A stretch of 64,000 nucleotides of DNA from positions 62,001 to 126,000 of the forward strand of contig JAQBOZ010000028.1 in NCBI GenBank assembly GCA_028287785.1, in the 5' to 3' direction. The translations under genes were made by a program, and so were the position numbers. Below are positions 8,584 to 18,386 of this stretch, in pieces. A model generated the notes under the pieces. The model was not told where the DNA came from. It saw only the letters and a list, made by a program, of their open reading frames with translations, and did not search any database. Position 1 is the first letter of the stretch, and each line of letters opens with the position of its first letter. This stretch comes from Chlorobiota bacterium (GTDB lineage: Bacteria; Bacteroidota; Ignavibacteria; OLB7).

Positions 8584-8590
8584 CGTATCA

Positions 8591-10210
8591 TCACCAGAGC
8601 TTCATTTCCAGGCCGATGGTTGCTCCCCACCGCCCGGAGATGGCCGGATTGCCGTTTGAGGTGTAGATCAGGCCCGAGGTCTCGATCCCGCCGGTCATGG
8701 AGAAATCGTTGTTCCCGCCGCTGAAGTCATGGCGACCCCCGACACGGAAACGTCCAAGCGGACCCGCGCTCGTGGCGCCGATGGTCCACTGGGCGAACGG
8801 CTCCACCCCGATGGCGGTGATCGTGCCGAAATTGTATCGCGCGGCCAGCCCGCCCCATGCGTAGCTGGGACGCTGCTCCACCTTCGCGGTATCGCCGTTG
8901 CTGAAGTGGAGAACCTGATCGTATGGCTCCAGCCCTCCCTCCGCGCCGACCGCGAAATGGGTCCCGAGCTGCCAGTAGGCGCCGACCGCGAAATACTCCA
9001 GGGCTCGCGCCAGTCCCGAACCGTTGTTCAACGCATTTGTCTTGTTGAGCGAACTACCGGCCATCCCGCGCAGTTCGCCGATCACCCTGGCCGGATCGCC
9101 ATCACCGGCATCGAGCGGCGAAAGAGAAGAGGCGGGGAGCTGCTCCGGGGCCCGGCTGAACGCCGCCGCAGAGGTGTCGGCTATCGTCATCGGCACGCCG
9201 CGTGGCGTGACGGGCGTTATCAGCGCCATCTTCGGCGCCGATGCGCTCCCCTCCTGCGGCACGGCGGCGGAAGCGGTCTGACTCTTATCCGCGCCGCCAC
9301 TGTTGCTGGTGGACGAAGCGGCGGCGCTGCTGGAAGTCCCGCCGTTATCACCGCCGTTCCGAGTCGTGTTCGCCATCCGCGATCCGCCGTTGCCGTTCGC
9401 GCCGGAGGCGCCGTTTGAACCGGAGCGGCCAATCATGCTGGTCGTCCTGGACTGGAAGCGGCCCGCATTCAGCCCGGCATCATTCCGCGCGATCGTGCTC
9501 CGCGAAACAGTAGCGTGGCTGGCCGGGTTCCGCGCGATCGGCGTCCCCGAAGCGTTTGCACTCACAGAAGCATTTCCCGTGGCCAAAGCATTTCCAGCCC
9601 CCGAAGCATTTGCCGTAGCCGATCCAGCCGAGCCGCCCTGAGCCATCAACGGCGTCCCCGCGACAGAACCGCTGGTTCCATTCGCGGCCGGATTTCCGTT
9701 CGACGGCATCGTTCCGTTCACCGTCGGGTTTCCGTTCGGCGACATCGCCCCATGCGGCGCGGTGCCGGCGATCGTTCCATTTCCGTTTGCCGGCCCGTTG
9801 CTCCCCTGAGTGTTTCCCGCGATCACGGTCGCCCTGGAAGTGCCGTTCGCCATATAGACCGTGCCGCCGGCGAGCAGCGCGCCGAGAATGAACGACCCCA
9901 CCATCCCCCAGATCCGCCACCCGGAAAGCCCCAGCCTTGCCATCAGCCCCGCCCCGGCGGCACCGGTTGCCACGGCGGAGGCGATCGGCGGGATGCCGAG
10001 CCCCGAGAGGAGCGCATGCTCGACGTAGGCCGGAGGAGCGTACGCCTCCCGGTCCGCGTGCACGGCCTGGCCGATGCTGATGAACTGCCTCAGCGTCGAT
10101 CGGAGATCGGGCTGGCGCGCCATCGATTCGAACAGGTGCTGCTCGGCATCGTGGCCCAGCGTACCGTCGATATATTCCAGGATTGCTTCACTCTGTGTCA
10201 TGTCGCTCAC
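8591..10210 (-). CDS. Anti-sigma factor fused to an outer-membrane-type beta domain
   Basis: Protein of 539 residues with an unusual layout. Residues 1-95 are a cytoplasmic anti-sigma-like helical domain (EAILEYIDGTLGHDAEQHLF, the 'Y-x-D-G-x-L' start common in RskA/ZAS-type anti-sigmas, no zinc cysteines). Residues 98-120 are one membrane helix (WRIWGMVGSFILGALLAGG). Residues 125-380 are low-complexity Asn/Gly/Ala/Ser/Thr. Residues about 400-539 show alternating-pattern strands with aromatic girdles (AVGAYWQLG, SYAWGGLAARYNFG, VEPFAQWTIG) and end in MKLW, the terminal aromatic typical of outer-membrane barrels. The cognate ECF sigma gene is 39 nt upstream. This fits the dual-membrane-spanning anti-sigma type described in Bacteroides; that assignment is inference. 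Confidence 0.8.
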   Translation of the reverse strand: MSDMTQSEAILEYIDGTLGHDAEQHLFESMARQPDLRSTLRQFISIGQAVHADREAYAPPAYVEHALLSGLGIPPIASAVATGAAGAGLMARLGLSGWRIWGMVGSFILGALLAGGTVYMANGTSRATVIAGNTQGSNGPANGNGTIAGTAPHGAMSPNGNPTVNGTMPSNGNPAANGTSGSVAGTPLMAQGGSAGSATANASGAGNALATGNASVSANASGTPIARNPASHATVSRSTIARNDAGLNAGRFQSRTTSMIGRSGSNGASGANGNGGSRMANTTRNGGDNGGTSSSAAASSTSNSGGADKSQTASAAVPQEGSASAPKMALITPVTPRGVPMTIADTSAAAFSRAPEQLPASSLSPLDAGDGDPARVIGELRGMAGSSLNKTNALNNGSGLARALEYFAVGAYWQLGTHFAVGAEGGLEPYDQVLHFSNGDTAKVEQRPSYAWGGLAARYNFGTITAIGVEPFAQWTIGATSAGPLGRFRVGGRHDFSGGNNDFSMTGGIETSGLIYTSNGNPAISGRWGATIGLEMKLW

Positions 10211-10249
10211 ACCTCAAAAGAAGGTTCGGTCCAGAAAACCTCCATGATC

Positions 10250-10798
10250 TCATGCCTCTTCCAGATATGGGGAGAGGATCTTACGCAGCTTCTCCTTGGC
10301 CCTGAAGATATGCACCTTCACCGCGGCAAGGCTCTGCCCGGTGATGTCCGATATCTCCTGATAGCTCAGGCCATCATATTCCCGCAGGATAAACGCTTCC
10401 TTGTGATGTTGCGGAAGCAGCTCCAGCGACCGTTTCACCAGCTCCGCCAGCTCCAGATTCTCGTGGCTCGGCTGGAAGACGATCTCGTGATAATCCTCCA
10501 CGGCGGTCACCGGCTTGCTGTTGCGGATCGCGTTCAGACAGATGTTCCGGGCGGTCGTGAAGATGTACGCGGAAACGTTGCTCATCAGGCGTTCGTGATC
10601 GCGGCAGCGGTTGTAGATCCGGGTAAATGTCTCCTGGAACACATCGTTGGCGCGATCGCGATCCCCGAGCATCCGAAGTGCATACGCGTAGATCCGTCCA
10701 CGATAACGCGTATACAACTCGGCGAACGCCAGCTTGTCCCCCCCACTCATGAGGGTAAAAAGTTCTTCGTCGGTATGTCTGACGTACTGGCTGGCCAT
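10250..10798 (-). CDS. ECF-type RNA polymerase sigma factor with linked anti-sigma
   Basis: ECF sigma factor of 182 residues from the ATG at 10798 (MASQYVRHTDEELFTLM); an in-frame ATG at 10837 is also possible. Region 2: AELYTRYRGRIYAYALRML and RANDVFQETFTRIY, then YIFTTARNICLNAIR. Region 4: LPQHHKEAFILREYDGLSYQE, then ITGQSLAAVKVHIFRAKEKLRK. It is the first gene of a four-gene unit with the anti-sigma/barrel fusion and two lipoproteins, so its activity is probably held by the fusion protein and released by an envelope signal. A GTAACTT stretch about 10845-10855 on the minus strand could be part of its own -35 element, but I could not define a -10. Confidence 0.9.
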   Translation of the reverse strand: MASQYVRHTDEELFTLMSGGDKLAFAELYTRYRGRIYAYALRMLGDRDRANDVFQETFTRIYNRCRDHERLMSNVSAYIFTTARNICLNAIRNSKPVTAVEDYHEIVFQPSHENLELAELVKRSLELLPQHHKEAFILREYDGLSYQEISDITGQSLAAVKVHIFRAKEKLRKILSPYLEEA

Positions 10799-11077
10799 GA
10801 TAACGGATATGTCGGAGTCGGGAGTGGAACACTCCATTCACCGGGAAGTTACAGGCGCAAAGGGGATGAGAAGCTGAGGCTAGCGTTGCGTCGAGTTGGA
10901 CCTCGTGCGGGCAAATCTACGGGAAGAAATCCTTTTCCGGCACTATTTTTCCGGTTGTTGAAGGATGAGCGCGCCAACGGCCCCGGTCCGTCATCCATCG
11001 CTCGATGTATCGGATGGCATCCTCCGGCCCGATATCCCGGCCGGCAATCAATCGTTCCCGCAATTTCAAGGATCTCC

Positions 11078-11896
11078 ATGAGCAATCGCATCGCGCCCGC
11101 AAAATCCCCCCTCAAGCTCGCATCCATCGATCCCCGCGATACCAGCGGGTTGAACAAGGACGATGATAAACTGGCGGAGGAGATGGCAGAGCGGCAGAAG
11201 CAGATCTACGACCTCCACTACCTGATGTATGCCGACAACCGGCGGTCGCTCCTGATCATCCTCCAGGGGATCGACGCAAGCGGCAAGGATGGCGCGGTCC
11301 GCTATCTGGCCGGCGGGTTCAACCCGCAGGGGCTGACGATCCACTCCTTCAAGCGTCCGTCCGATCTCGAGCTGGACCACGATTATCTCTGGCGCGTCCA
11401 TCAGGCATGCCCCGGCCGTGGCGAGGTGGCGATCTTCAACCGCTCGCACTACGAGGAGGTGACGGTCGCGAAAATCCATCCGGAAATTCTCGCCGCGGAA
11501 TTCCTGCCGACGGAGATCGCGCGGCAGAAGGATCTCTTTCAGCAGCGTTACCGGCAGATCCGTGATTTCGAGCGGATGCTGGCCGAGAACGGGACTGTGG
11601 TGCTGAAGCTCTTCCTCCATATCTCCAGGGATGAGCAGGTGGAACGGCTCGAGGAACGGATGAAGGACCCGAGGAAGCACTGGAAATTTTCGCGGCAGGA
11701 TCTGGTGGAACGGGAGTTCTGGGATGATTACATGCGGGCGTTCGAGGAGATGATCGATGCAACCGGCACGGAGCATGCGCCGTGGTACATCATCCCGGCG
11801 GACCGGAAGTGGTACCGGAATCTGCTGATCGGGAGGATCGTGGCCGGGACGATGAAGGAGTTGAAGATGGAGTACCCGGCGCTGCCGAAGCAGTGA
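11078..11896 (+). CDS. ppk2: Polyphosphate kinase 2 family protein
   Basis: Soluble 272-residue enzyme transferring phosphate between polyphosphate and nucleotides (usually ADP, GDP or AMP). The ATG at 11078 follows AAGGA; the frame stays open upstream but that part is not PPK2-like. Walker A is GIDASGKDGAVR (64-75), the lid module includes FKRPSDLELDHDYLWRVHQ, and the second motif is IFNRSHYEEV (119-128). The C-terminal WKFSRQDLVEREFWDDYMRAFEEM with APWYIIPADRKWYRN matches the class I/III PPK2 pattern. Transcribed divergently from the ECF operon; no partner gene follows. Confidence 0.93.
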   Translation: MSNRIAPAKSPLKLASIDPRDTSGLNKDDDKLAEEMAERQKQIYDLHYLMYADNRRSLLIILQGIDASGKDGAVRYLAGGFNPQGLTIHSFKRPSDLELDHDYLWRVHQACPGRGEVAIFNRSHYEEVTVAKIHPEILAAEFLPTEIARQKDLFQQRYRQIRDFERMLAENGTVVLKLFLHISRDEQVERLEERMKDPRKHWKFSRQDLVEREFWDDYMRAFEEMIDATGTEHAPWYIIPADRKWYRNLLIGRIVAGTMKELKMEYPALPKQ

Positions 11897-11987
11897 ACGG
11901 CGGCCGCCGGGATGATCGTGCAGCAGATCGGAAACCGCATTCAAACTGCCCGATGCTCCGGCATCGCCGACATGAAGGATCATCCCT

Positions 11988-12782
11988 TCAATCGCCGGCA
12001 CGTGATTCCCCCGCCGCGTCGCCGGCCGTCGCTGGAACGGCGTCGACGCTCTGCGTCTCATCAAGCTCTATCCTGCCGTCCACAAGGTTGATCCGCCGCC
12101 GCGCCCGCGCCGCCAGCAGCGAATCGTGCGTGACGTAGATGATGGTCTGCCCTTCCCGGTTCAGCTCGTGCATCAGATCATATACCTGCTCCGTCGACTT
12201 CGTGTCGAGCGATCCGGTCGGCTCGTCCCCCAGCAGCAGGAGCGGTTTGTTGGCAAGGGCGCGGGCAACGGCAACGCGCTGCTGCTGGCCGCCGGAGAGC
12301 TGATTGGGACGGCTGCCGAGCTTCTCCTTCATCCCTACCTTCTCCAGAAGATACTCACCCCGTTCGCGCGCCTCCTTCCGCGCGGTCCCGGCCACGAGCA
12401 TCGGCATCGTCACATTTTCCAGGGCGCTGAACTCCGGCAGGAGAAAATGGAACTGGTAGATGAACCCCACCTTCCGGTTCCGCAGCTTCACCAGCCGATC
12501 CTCCTTCATCGCGGAGATCGTATCCCCGTCGAACACGATCGTTCCCGATGTGGGCAGATCGAGGCCCCCCATCATGTAGAGGAGCGTGCTCTTGCCGGAG
12601 CCGGAGGGCCCGGTGATGGTGACGAACTCCCCCGGCCTGATCGCGACGGAGAGATCCGGGATGATCGTCTGCGTTACCTCCTTCGAGGAGCGAAGATCCT
12701 TCCGCACATGATCCAGCCGGAGGATGGCACCGTTTCCATCCACCATCCCGCCATTGCCCGATTCGTTCCTGCTCTTGCTCAT
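11988..12782 (-). CDS. ABC transporter ATP-binding protein (LolD/MacB-type)
   Basis: ATPase subunit of 264 residues of an FtsX-type exporter. Walker A is GPSGSGKST, the signature is [15 protein letters not shown], Walker B is [14 protein letters not shown], and the switch is [15 protein letters not shown]. The insertion [17 protein letters not shown] is typical of the LolD/MacB group. I chose the ATG at 12782; a TTG at 12803 is in frame and even closer to the TolC stop. Last gene of the five-gene exporter operon (adaptor, two permeases, TolC, ATPase). Confidence 0.93.
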   Translation of the reverse strand: MSKSRNESGNGGMVDGNGAILRLDHVRKDLRSSKEVTQTIIPDLSVAIRPGEFVTITGPSGSGKSTLLYMMGGLDLPTSGTIVFDGDTISAMKEDRLVKLRNRKVGFIYQFHFLLPEFSALENVTMPMLVAGTARKEARERGEYLLEKVGMKEKLGSRPNQLSGGQQQRVAVARALANKPLLLLGDEPTGSLDTKSTEQVYDLMHELNREGQTIIYVTHDSLLAARARRRINLVDGRIELDETQSVDAVPATAGDAAGESRAGD

Positions 12783-12825
12783 GCTTCCTGTTCGATATAT
12801 CAACCGACCGCCGTCATCCCGGCCA

Positions 12826-14169
12826 TCAGAAATCCCCCACCACCGCCTTCAGCTCGGCGTACGCTTCCAGAAACTGGAGCCTCAGCCGGTCCCCCGTCAT
12901 CTGCGCGTCAAGCACCCGCGACTGCGCGTTCTCCACGTCGATGATCCCGGCGCGCCCCTCCTTGTAGAGGATCATCGTGATCTCCACCGCCTTCCTCGCC
13001 TGGTCCAGGCTTGCCTCCTCGGCGACGATCTGCGCCTTCGCGCCGCGCATCTGAAGAAGAATCGATTCAAGCTGCACGGAATCGTTCTGATGAATCCGCG
13101 CGATCTCCAGATCCGCCTCCTGGACGCGCAGCTCGGCATCCTCCTGCTTCGGGTTTCCACGCCAGAGGTTGGAGATGGGATAGAGAGCGCTCAGCCCTAT
13201 CTGCGATGTCATCGCGAACTTCGCGTCGTCCGGCAGCACCGAGTTGCTCTGCCCCAGCCCCTGCACCCTGCCGACCGCGTCAAGCGTGGGATAGGCGCGA
13301 TACGTCTCCAGCCCCACGTTGGTCTGCGCGGCGGCCCGCTCCGCCTGCGCCAGCTTGAGCTGCGCGGAGTTGAGCCGCCCGATCGACGCGGTCAGATCCC
13401 CGCCGCTCGGCCCCGGCGATGTCGGTATGTCGAGCGATCCGACCACGTTCAGATTCTGATAATCCGGGATGTTCAACGTCCGGGCAAGGAGGAGGAGCGA
13501 CCCGAGATAATCGTAGTTGGCGCGCTCGGCATCGGCCCTGGCGCGGGCAACGGTAACGCCGGCGGTAAGCGTGTCCAGTGCCATCGCGCGCCCCCCCTTC
13601 CAGCGCGCCTGCGCCACGTCGAAATTCGCCATCGCGGTCTTCACCTGCTGTTCCCGCGCGCCGCGCTCGCTCTGCATATAGACGGCGCGATAGAACGCCT
13701 TCTCCACGTTCATCCGCACAAGCGCGCGCGCCACTTCGAGCTGTGCCCTGGAGACCTCGACGCCCGCCTCCGCCACCGTCTGCTGCATCCGGCGGATGGG
13801 ATCATAGAGGGGCTGCGTGATATTGAGCGTGAGCGTCGCGGACTGGCGGCTGCCGATCGGGAAGGCCTGCGTAACGCCGGTTTCGTTGAACGGCGTCCCC
13901 GGGGCCACGAAGAAGACGCCCCGTTGAATGCTGAACGCGTAGTCGGCTCCGGCGGAGACCTCCGGCAGATAGAGCCCGTGCGCCGCCCGTATCGCGATGG
14001 CCGATCGATCCAGCGCCATGCGCGCCTTCCGGATGTCCAGGCTCTGCTCATCGGCAAGCTGGAGCGCCTGCTCCAGCGTCAGCGAACGTGGCTGGGCACG
14101 GGCGCAGAGCGGAAGGGCGAGAAGGATGAGCGGAAGAAGCCGCGCCGCGCGGCATCGTGGATACGTCAT
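12826..14169 (-). CDS. TolC family outer-membrane efflux protein
   Basis: Outer-membrane channel of 447 residues. Signal peptide [17 protein letters not shown] ending CARAQ, then the TolC repeat: two long helical hairpins with [21 protein letters not shown] and the second-half [23 protein letters not shown], and strands such as [13 protein letters not shown]. Long Ala/Arg/Glu-rich coiled regions fit the periplasmic tunnel. It sits between the second FtsX permease (20 nt upstream) and the ATPase (43 nt downstream), so it is the exit duct of this exporter. Substrate unknown. Confidence 0.92.
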   Translation of the reverse strand: MTYPRCRAARLLPLILLALPLCARAQPRSLTLEQALQLADEQSLDIRKARMALDRSAIAIRAAHGLYLPEVSAGADYAFSIQRGVFFVAPGTPFNETGVTQAFPIGSRQSATLTLNITQPLYDPIRRMQQTVAEAGVEVSRAQLEVARALVRMNVEKAFYRAVYMQSERGAREQQVKTAMANFDVAQARWKGGRAMALDTLTAGVTVARARADAERANYDYLGSLLLLARTLNIPDYQNLNVVGSLDIPTSPGPSGGDLTASIGRLNSAQLKLAQAERAAAQTNVGLETYRAYPTLDAVGRVQGLGQSNSVLPDDAKFAMTSQIGLSALYPISNLWRGNPKQEDAELRVQEADLEIARIHQNDSVQLESILLQMRGAKAQIVAEEASLDQARKAVEITMILYKEGRAGIIDVENAQSRVLDAQMTGDRLRLQFLEAYAELKAVVGDF

Positions 14170-14188
14170 AGCTGATCCATTGCGATAA

Positions 14189-15460
14189 TTATTGCTCCCC
14201 CCGAAGAATCTCCACCGGTATCACCCCCGCGGCCGAACGCGCCGGGGCAACCGCCGCGATGGTGCTGACCACCAGAGTGCCGGCAACGGCCACCGCGAAA
14301 TACCACGGGCTCCATCCCATCTGCAACGTCGCCGTCTCGATCGGCGCAACCCCGCCGGTGCCGCCGCTCGGGATCATCCCCACCAGCCTGATCGCCACGG
14401 CCCCGACGCCGCAGCCGATGGCGCTTCCAACCAGCGCTACCACCATCCCCTGAATCAGATAGATCGACGTGAGCGATCCCGCCGAAAAGCCGAAAGATTT
14501 CATCACCGCGATATCCCGCTGCTTCTCCATCACCGAGGTTATCAGGATGTTCGCCACGCCGAAACCGCAGATCACGATCACAAACCCGACCACCACGTAG
14601 AAGAGAATCTGAAGGAACGTGAAGACCGTGATGATCCCCGCGTTCGTCTGCTGCCATGTCTCCGTCTTCCGCCCGGTCAGCCGCTCGATCATCTTCGCCA
14701 CGGCCGGCGCTTCCGTCACATCGTCAAGCTGGAAATCGATTCCGGTCGCGTCGCCGGGAAGCGCGCGGTCCAGCGCCTGCGCCAGCCGCAGGTTGACGAT
14801 CCCGGAGCGGTCCGCCGCCTCCACGCCGAGCCGGTAGACGCCGACGATCTGCACGTTGAAGACCTGCCCGCTCAGCGACACCAGCCGGATCCTGTCGCCG
14901 TAATCGACGCCGAGATCGGCGGCGGCCCTGGCGCCGATCAGCATGCCACCGCGCGATGCTTCGAGATGATCGATCGAGCCGCTTTTCAGGTACTTCGCAA
15001 GATCGTTGATCTTCGCCGCGCGTCGCGGGAAGACGCCGTTGACCTGAAGCGTGATATCGTTGGTGCCGTAGGCGGCCAGCGCCTGCGTCGAGAGAAACGG
15101 GGATGCCGCCGTCAGCCGTTCCCCCAGGGCACGCTCGATAACGCGGAGCACCGGCATCACGTTCCGCACGCGCGTCCGCTCCTCCTGCTCCATGTTCTTA
15201 TCGAGCTGCACGGCCGCCGGCGCGTTGTTCTCCCCCTCGACCAGCACATCCCCCTCGGCCCCGGCCGCCTTCCTGGCGGTCATCGTCACATGCGGGGCAA
15301 CGTCGAGGATCTTCTCCGTGAAGGAATCGAGCAGGCCGCCGAACAGGGAGATCGTCACCAGCAGCACGGTTACGCCGATCACCACGCCGGCGATAATCGC
15401 CAGCGCCTGCCGCCTGCGCGCCATCAACTGCCTGATCGCGACCAGCCAGATGAGCCTCAT
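14189..15460 (-). CDS. FtsX/MacB-type ABC transporter permease
   Basis: Inner-membrane permease of 423 residues. N-terminal helix RLIWLVAIRQLMARRRQALAI, a large periplasmic domain (VAPHVTMTARKA to ERLTGRKTETWQQ), then three C-terminal helices with the FtsX hallmark ITSVMEKQRDIAVMKSFGFS and PVEILRGE. An upstream ATG at 15493 is possible; I chose 15460 because it starts directly at the helix. Paralog of the next gene upstream; such pairs resemble the LolC/LolE or MacB-like heteromers. Confidence 0.92.
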   Translation of the reverse strand: MRLIWLVAIRQLMARRRQALAIIAGVVIGVTVLLVTISLFGGLLDSFTEKILDVAPHVTMTARKAAGAEGDVLVEGENNAPAAVQLDKNMEQEERTRVRNVMPVLRVIERALGERLTAASPFLSTQALAAYGTNDITLQVNGVFPRRAAKINDLAKYLKSGSIDHLEASRGGMLIGARAAADLGVDYGDRIRLVSLSGQVFNVQIVGVYRLGVEAADRSGIVNLRLAQALDRALPGDATGIDFQLDDVTEAPAVAKMIERLTGRKTETWQQTNAGIITVFTFLQILFYVVVGFVIVICGFGVANILITSVMEKQRDIAVMKSFGFSAGSLTSIYLIQGMVVALVGSAIGCGVGAVAIRLVGMIPSGGTGGVAPIETATLQMGWSPWYFAVAVAGTLVVSTIAAVAPARSAAGVIPVEILRGEQ

Positions 15461-15526
15461 GGGGAGAAGATTCGGAAATCGGACATGGAACAACGTAAAC
15501 TGATGGAACCGGGAGCGGCGCGCAAT

Positions 15527-16795
15527 CTACACCTCGCCGCGAATGACGCGCACCGGCGCGAACTTCGCCGCCCGCCGCGCCGGGAGAATGCTGGCGATCA
15601 TCGCCATCAGCACCGAGAACCCGAACGTGAACAGATAGATGCCGAAATCGAGCGACACCGGAAACCGGTCGAACCGGACATAGGAGGAGCTGGTCTTCGG
15701 AACCAGGTTGAGCGATCCGAAGAGCCGAGCAAGCCCGTAGCCGAGCAGGGCGGCCAGCAGCCCGCCGATACACCCGATGATCATCCCCTCCAGCAGAAAG
15801 ATCGCCACCACGCCCCCGCGCGAGACGCCGAACGATTTCATCACCGCGATATCCTGTTTCTTCTGCAGGACGATCGCCACAAGCGTGTTGGAGATCCCGA
15901 ACGCCGCGGTCACGAAGACGAAGACCACCAGGATGCGGGAGGTGATCCCCTGCCGTCCCTGAAACTCCAGGATCTGCGCGTTCGTTTCCTCCCACGTCTC
16001 CGCCTTGTAGCCGGTCAGCCTCTCCACGATCTCCTTCACCCGCGCGGCGCCGGCGATATCGCGCAGCTCGATGCTCAGCCCCGTCACGGAATTGCGCGGA
16101 AGATCGCGCAGCGTCTGCCCCAGCGACAGGTTGATATAGCCCTGCCGGTCATCGGCATTCGCCACGCCGCTCTCGTAGATCGCGGCAATCTTCAGCGGCT
16201 GGATGGCGCCGGTCGGGGTCACGAAGCTGATGTCATCCCCAATCCGCACGTTCAGTTTGGCTGCAAGGCCGCTGCCGATCACCGCCCCGTTCGGCAGCTC
16301 CGAAAGCGCGCTCAGCCTCCCCTGCCGGATATCCCTCGCCAGCTTCCCGATATTCTTCTCCCGCTCCGGATCAACCCCGCGCACCGTCACCGTCTGGTAG
16401 CGCGTGCCGTTGCGGAACACCCCCTGGAGCAGCACGTAGGGCGCCACCGCTATCACATCGAATGTCGATTTCTCCACCTTCGCCTGCACCTCCGTGTACG
16501 GCTTCACCTCCTTCCGCGTGCTGGGGGGAACGTTCCGCCGGAGCTCGACAAACCCCTGTTCGTGATCGAGAAGGTTCTGCGACACGACCGGCTTCAGGCG
16601 ATCGGATGTGAGGATGATATGCGGGGAGATATCGATAATCTTGTCGCGGAGAAACCCCGACTGCCCCTCGGTGATCGCCACCATCAGCGCGAATATCCCG
16701 CCGCCGATCACGATGCCGAGCGTCGCGAGGATCGTCTGGCGCCGCCGCGAGCGGAGATGCCGGAGCGCAATCTGTAGGGCAAGGCGGAATGTCAT
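15527..16795 (-). CDS. FtsX/MacB-type ABC transporter permease
   Basis: Inner-membrane permease of 422 residues, paralog of the gene just downstream. N-terminal helix LALQIALRHLRSRRRQTILA then GIVIGGGIFALMVAI; periplasmic core with IDISPHIILTSDRL and RLTGYKAETWEE; C-terminal helices with IVLQKKQDIAVMKSFGVS and APVRVIRGEV. It follows the adaptor gene by about 90 nt. With the adaptor, TolC and ATPase it forms a complete tripartite MacAB-TolC-like pump for a peptide, lipid or drug; which cannot be told from sequence. Confidence 0.92.
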   Translation of the reverse strand: MTFRLALQIALRHLRSRRRQTILATLGIVIGGGIFALMVAITEGQSGFLRDKIIDISPHIILTSDRLKPVVSQNLLDHEQGFVELRRNVPPSTRKEVKPYTEVQAKVEKSTFDVIAVAPYVLLQGVFRNGTRYQTVTVRGVDPEREKNIGKLARDIRQGRLSALSELPNGAVIGSGLAAKLNVRIGDDISFVTPTGAIQPLKIAAIYESGVANADDRQGYINLSLGQTLRDLPRNSVTGLSIELRDIAGAARVKEIVERLTGYKAETWEETNAQILEFQGRQGITSRILVVFVFVTAAFGISNTLVAIVLQKKQDIAVMKSFGVSRGGVVAIFLLEGMIIGCIGGLLAALLGYGLARLFGSLNLVPKTSSSYVRFDRFPVSLDFGIYLFTFGFSVLMAMIASILPARRAAKFAPVRVIRGEV

Positions 16796-16888
16796 GTACG
16801 GCGCGAATCTCCCGATGTGGAATGTTGCTGCATCGACCGGCGTCCCTGAAAGCTCGTGATGGAATGGCCCTTCCGGGGCATCCCGTTA

Positions 16889-17980
16889 TCAGCTCGTCTT
16901 CTTCACTTTCTCACGCATCTTCTCCTTGTCCAGCTCCACCTCGTCCCCCGCCTTCCACGTCTGGTCGGGATTCAGCGCCACCCGCTCATCCTCGCGCAGC
17001 CCCTGGGTCACTTCCACATACTCCTCGCCGCGCACGCCGATGCTCACCTCCCGCTTCTCCAGCTTGTTATGCTCGGTCACCAGGAAGATCGTCGCCTTGC
17101 CGTTCTTCTCCGAGAGGATCGCGGTGCTTGGGATGGTGAGCGCGTTCGGCCGCCGCTCCTGCACGATGTTGACGGTCGCGGTAAGCCCGTCGGAGAGGTT
17201 GGGGACGCTTTCGAGGAGATTGAGGATCACCGGCAGGGTCTTGGTCACTTCGTCGGCCTGCGGGATGATCCGCTCGACGCGCGCCTTGAACCGGGAGCGG
17301 GGCATCGACTCGAAGGAGATCACGGCCTCCTGTCCGGGGCGGATGCGGTTGATATCGAGCTCGTCGATCTCCGCGTAGATCTTGAACGAAAAAGGGTCGA
17401 TGATGGTGACGGCCTCCGTGTTGGCCGGGACGATATCGCCGGCGTTCACATTGACCTTGGTGACGATGCCGGTGATCGGCGAAATCATCTTCCCCTTTCC
17501 GGTGAGCGATTTTCTGGTGGCGAGCGTGGCCCTGACGGTCTTCAGAAACGCGGCGGCGCGGTCGTACGCGGCCTTCGCCTTATCCACGGCCTCCTGCGTG
17601 CTGGCCCCCTGCGCCAGCAGATCGGTCTCCCGCTGAAGATTGGTCTCCGCCTCCGAGACCGTCACCGAGGCCTCCCGCACGCGCGCCGTCTGCTCGCTGA
17701 CCGCGTCCTCCTGCTCCTGCGCCTCCACCTCCATCACCAGCTCTCCCTGACGGATCTCCTCCCCCACTTTCGCGATAAGCTGAAGCACCTTCCCGCCAAG
17801 CTCCGGGCGGAGCCGGGCTATCTGCTCCGCCTTTACCGAGCCGGTGGCGTAGATCGCGCGGATAGCCTCGCGACGTTCCGGCGCCGCCACTTCCACCTTT
17901 TTGACACCGATCGCGCCATACGCCCAGAATCCGATTCCGACGAGCGCACCCGCAATCAACAAACCAATCAACCACTTCAT
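16889..17980 (-). CDS. Efflux periplasmic adaptor subunit (HlyD/MacA type)
   Basis: Membrane-fusion protein of 363 residues. The ATG at 17980 begins the anchor helix MKWLIGLLIAGALVGIGFWA. A lipoyl/barrel-sandwich half (VKAEQIARLRPELGGKVLQL) leads to a coiled hairpin (EEIRQGELVMEVEAQEQED then VREASVTVSEAETNLQRE) and back to ISPITGIVTKVNVNAGDIV. The beta-barrel RPGQEAVISFESMPRSRF and a membrane-proximal domain (LTIPSTAILSEKNGKATIF) follow. The C-terminus is lysine-rich (MREKVKKTS). First gene of the exporter operon; the promoter should lie in 17981-18100. Confidence 0.92.
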   Translation of the reverse strand: MKWLIGLLIAGALVGIGFWAYGAIGVKKVEVAAPERREAIRAIYATGSVKAEQIARLRPELGGKVLQLIAKVGEEIRQGELVMEVEAQEQEDAVSEQTARVREASVTVSEAETNLQRETDLLAQGASTQEAVDKAKAAYDRAAAFLKTVRATLATRKSLTGKGKMISPITGIVTKVNVNAGDIVPANTEAVTIIDPFSFKIYAEIDELDINRIRPGQEAVISFESMPRSRFKARVERIIPQADEVTKTLPVILNLLESVPNLSDGLTATVNIVQERRPNALTIPSTAILSEKNGKATIFLVTEHNKLEKREVSIGVRGEEYVEVTQGLREDERVALNPDQTWKAGDEVELDKEKMREKVKKTS

Positions 17981-18134
17981 AAGGTATATCTGGTAAACTC
18001 CCCGGAGCAGCGATCCACCATCATGCACAATTCCCCGTGAGCCGGGAACGGAGACCCAGAAATTAACGATTGCGGCGATTCGCCGAACACCGGCGGCCGT
18101 TATTTTCCTTCATGTACGGCAGAAGATTGCCACA

Positions 18135-18383
18135 TCATATCATCGGAACCGTTACCGGGCGGCCGGGCAGGAGGGGGATGCCGGGACACGACGGACGACG
18201 GAACACCACGGGCTGGACGGATACGGGAAGGCCGCTGCCGCGTCGCGCCAGCCACAGGCGATACGGAATAGCCGATTTCACGGCGTAATCGGGGAAATTT
18301 TCTTCCCCTTCCACGGGAACATAATCCGGAATCGGGAAGTATTCATTGATGAAGCCGCCGGGACACCAATTCCGGCCCTTCAT
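18135..18383 (-). CDS. Possible small hypothetical protein
   Basis: Unrecognised 82-residue ORF. It begins MKGRNWCPGGFINEYFPIPD and ends PVTVPMI, is rich in Pro, Gly and aromatic residues, and has no signal peptide or membrane helix. Third codon positions are mostly G/C, as in real genes here, which is the only positive evidence. There is no clear ribosome-binding site. The frame stays open upstream through the hairpin at 18387-18427, where the sequence is not coding-like. Could equally be chance. Confidence 0.3.
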   Translation of the reverse strand: MKGRNWCPGGFINEYFPIPDYVPVEGEENFPDYAVKSAIPYRLWLARRGSGLPVSVQPVVFRRPSCPGIPLLPGRPVTVPMI

Positions 18384-18386
18384 ATG

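Noticed and set aside
9515-11077. Upstream extension of the PPK2 frame on the plus strand
   Set aside because: Overlaps the ECF/anti-sigma genes in antisense and has no PPK2 similarity; the ATG at 11078 with AAGGA is the natural start.
14192-16777. 861-codon plus-strand open frame over the two permease genes
   Set aside because: Antisense of clear FtsX permeases; its composition (Arg, His, Pro, Asp) is that of a shadow frame.
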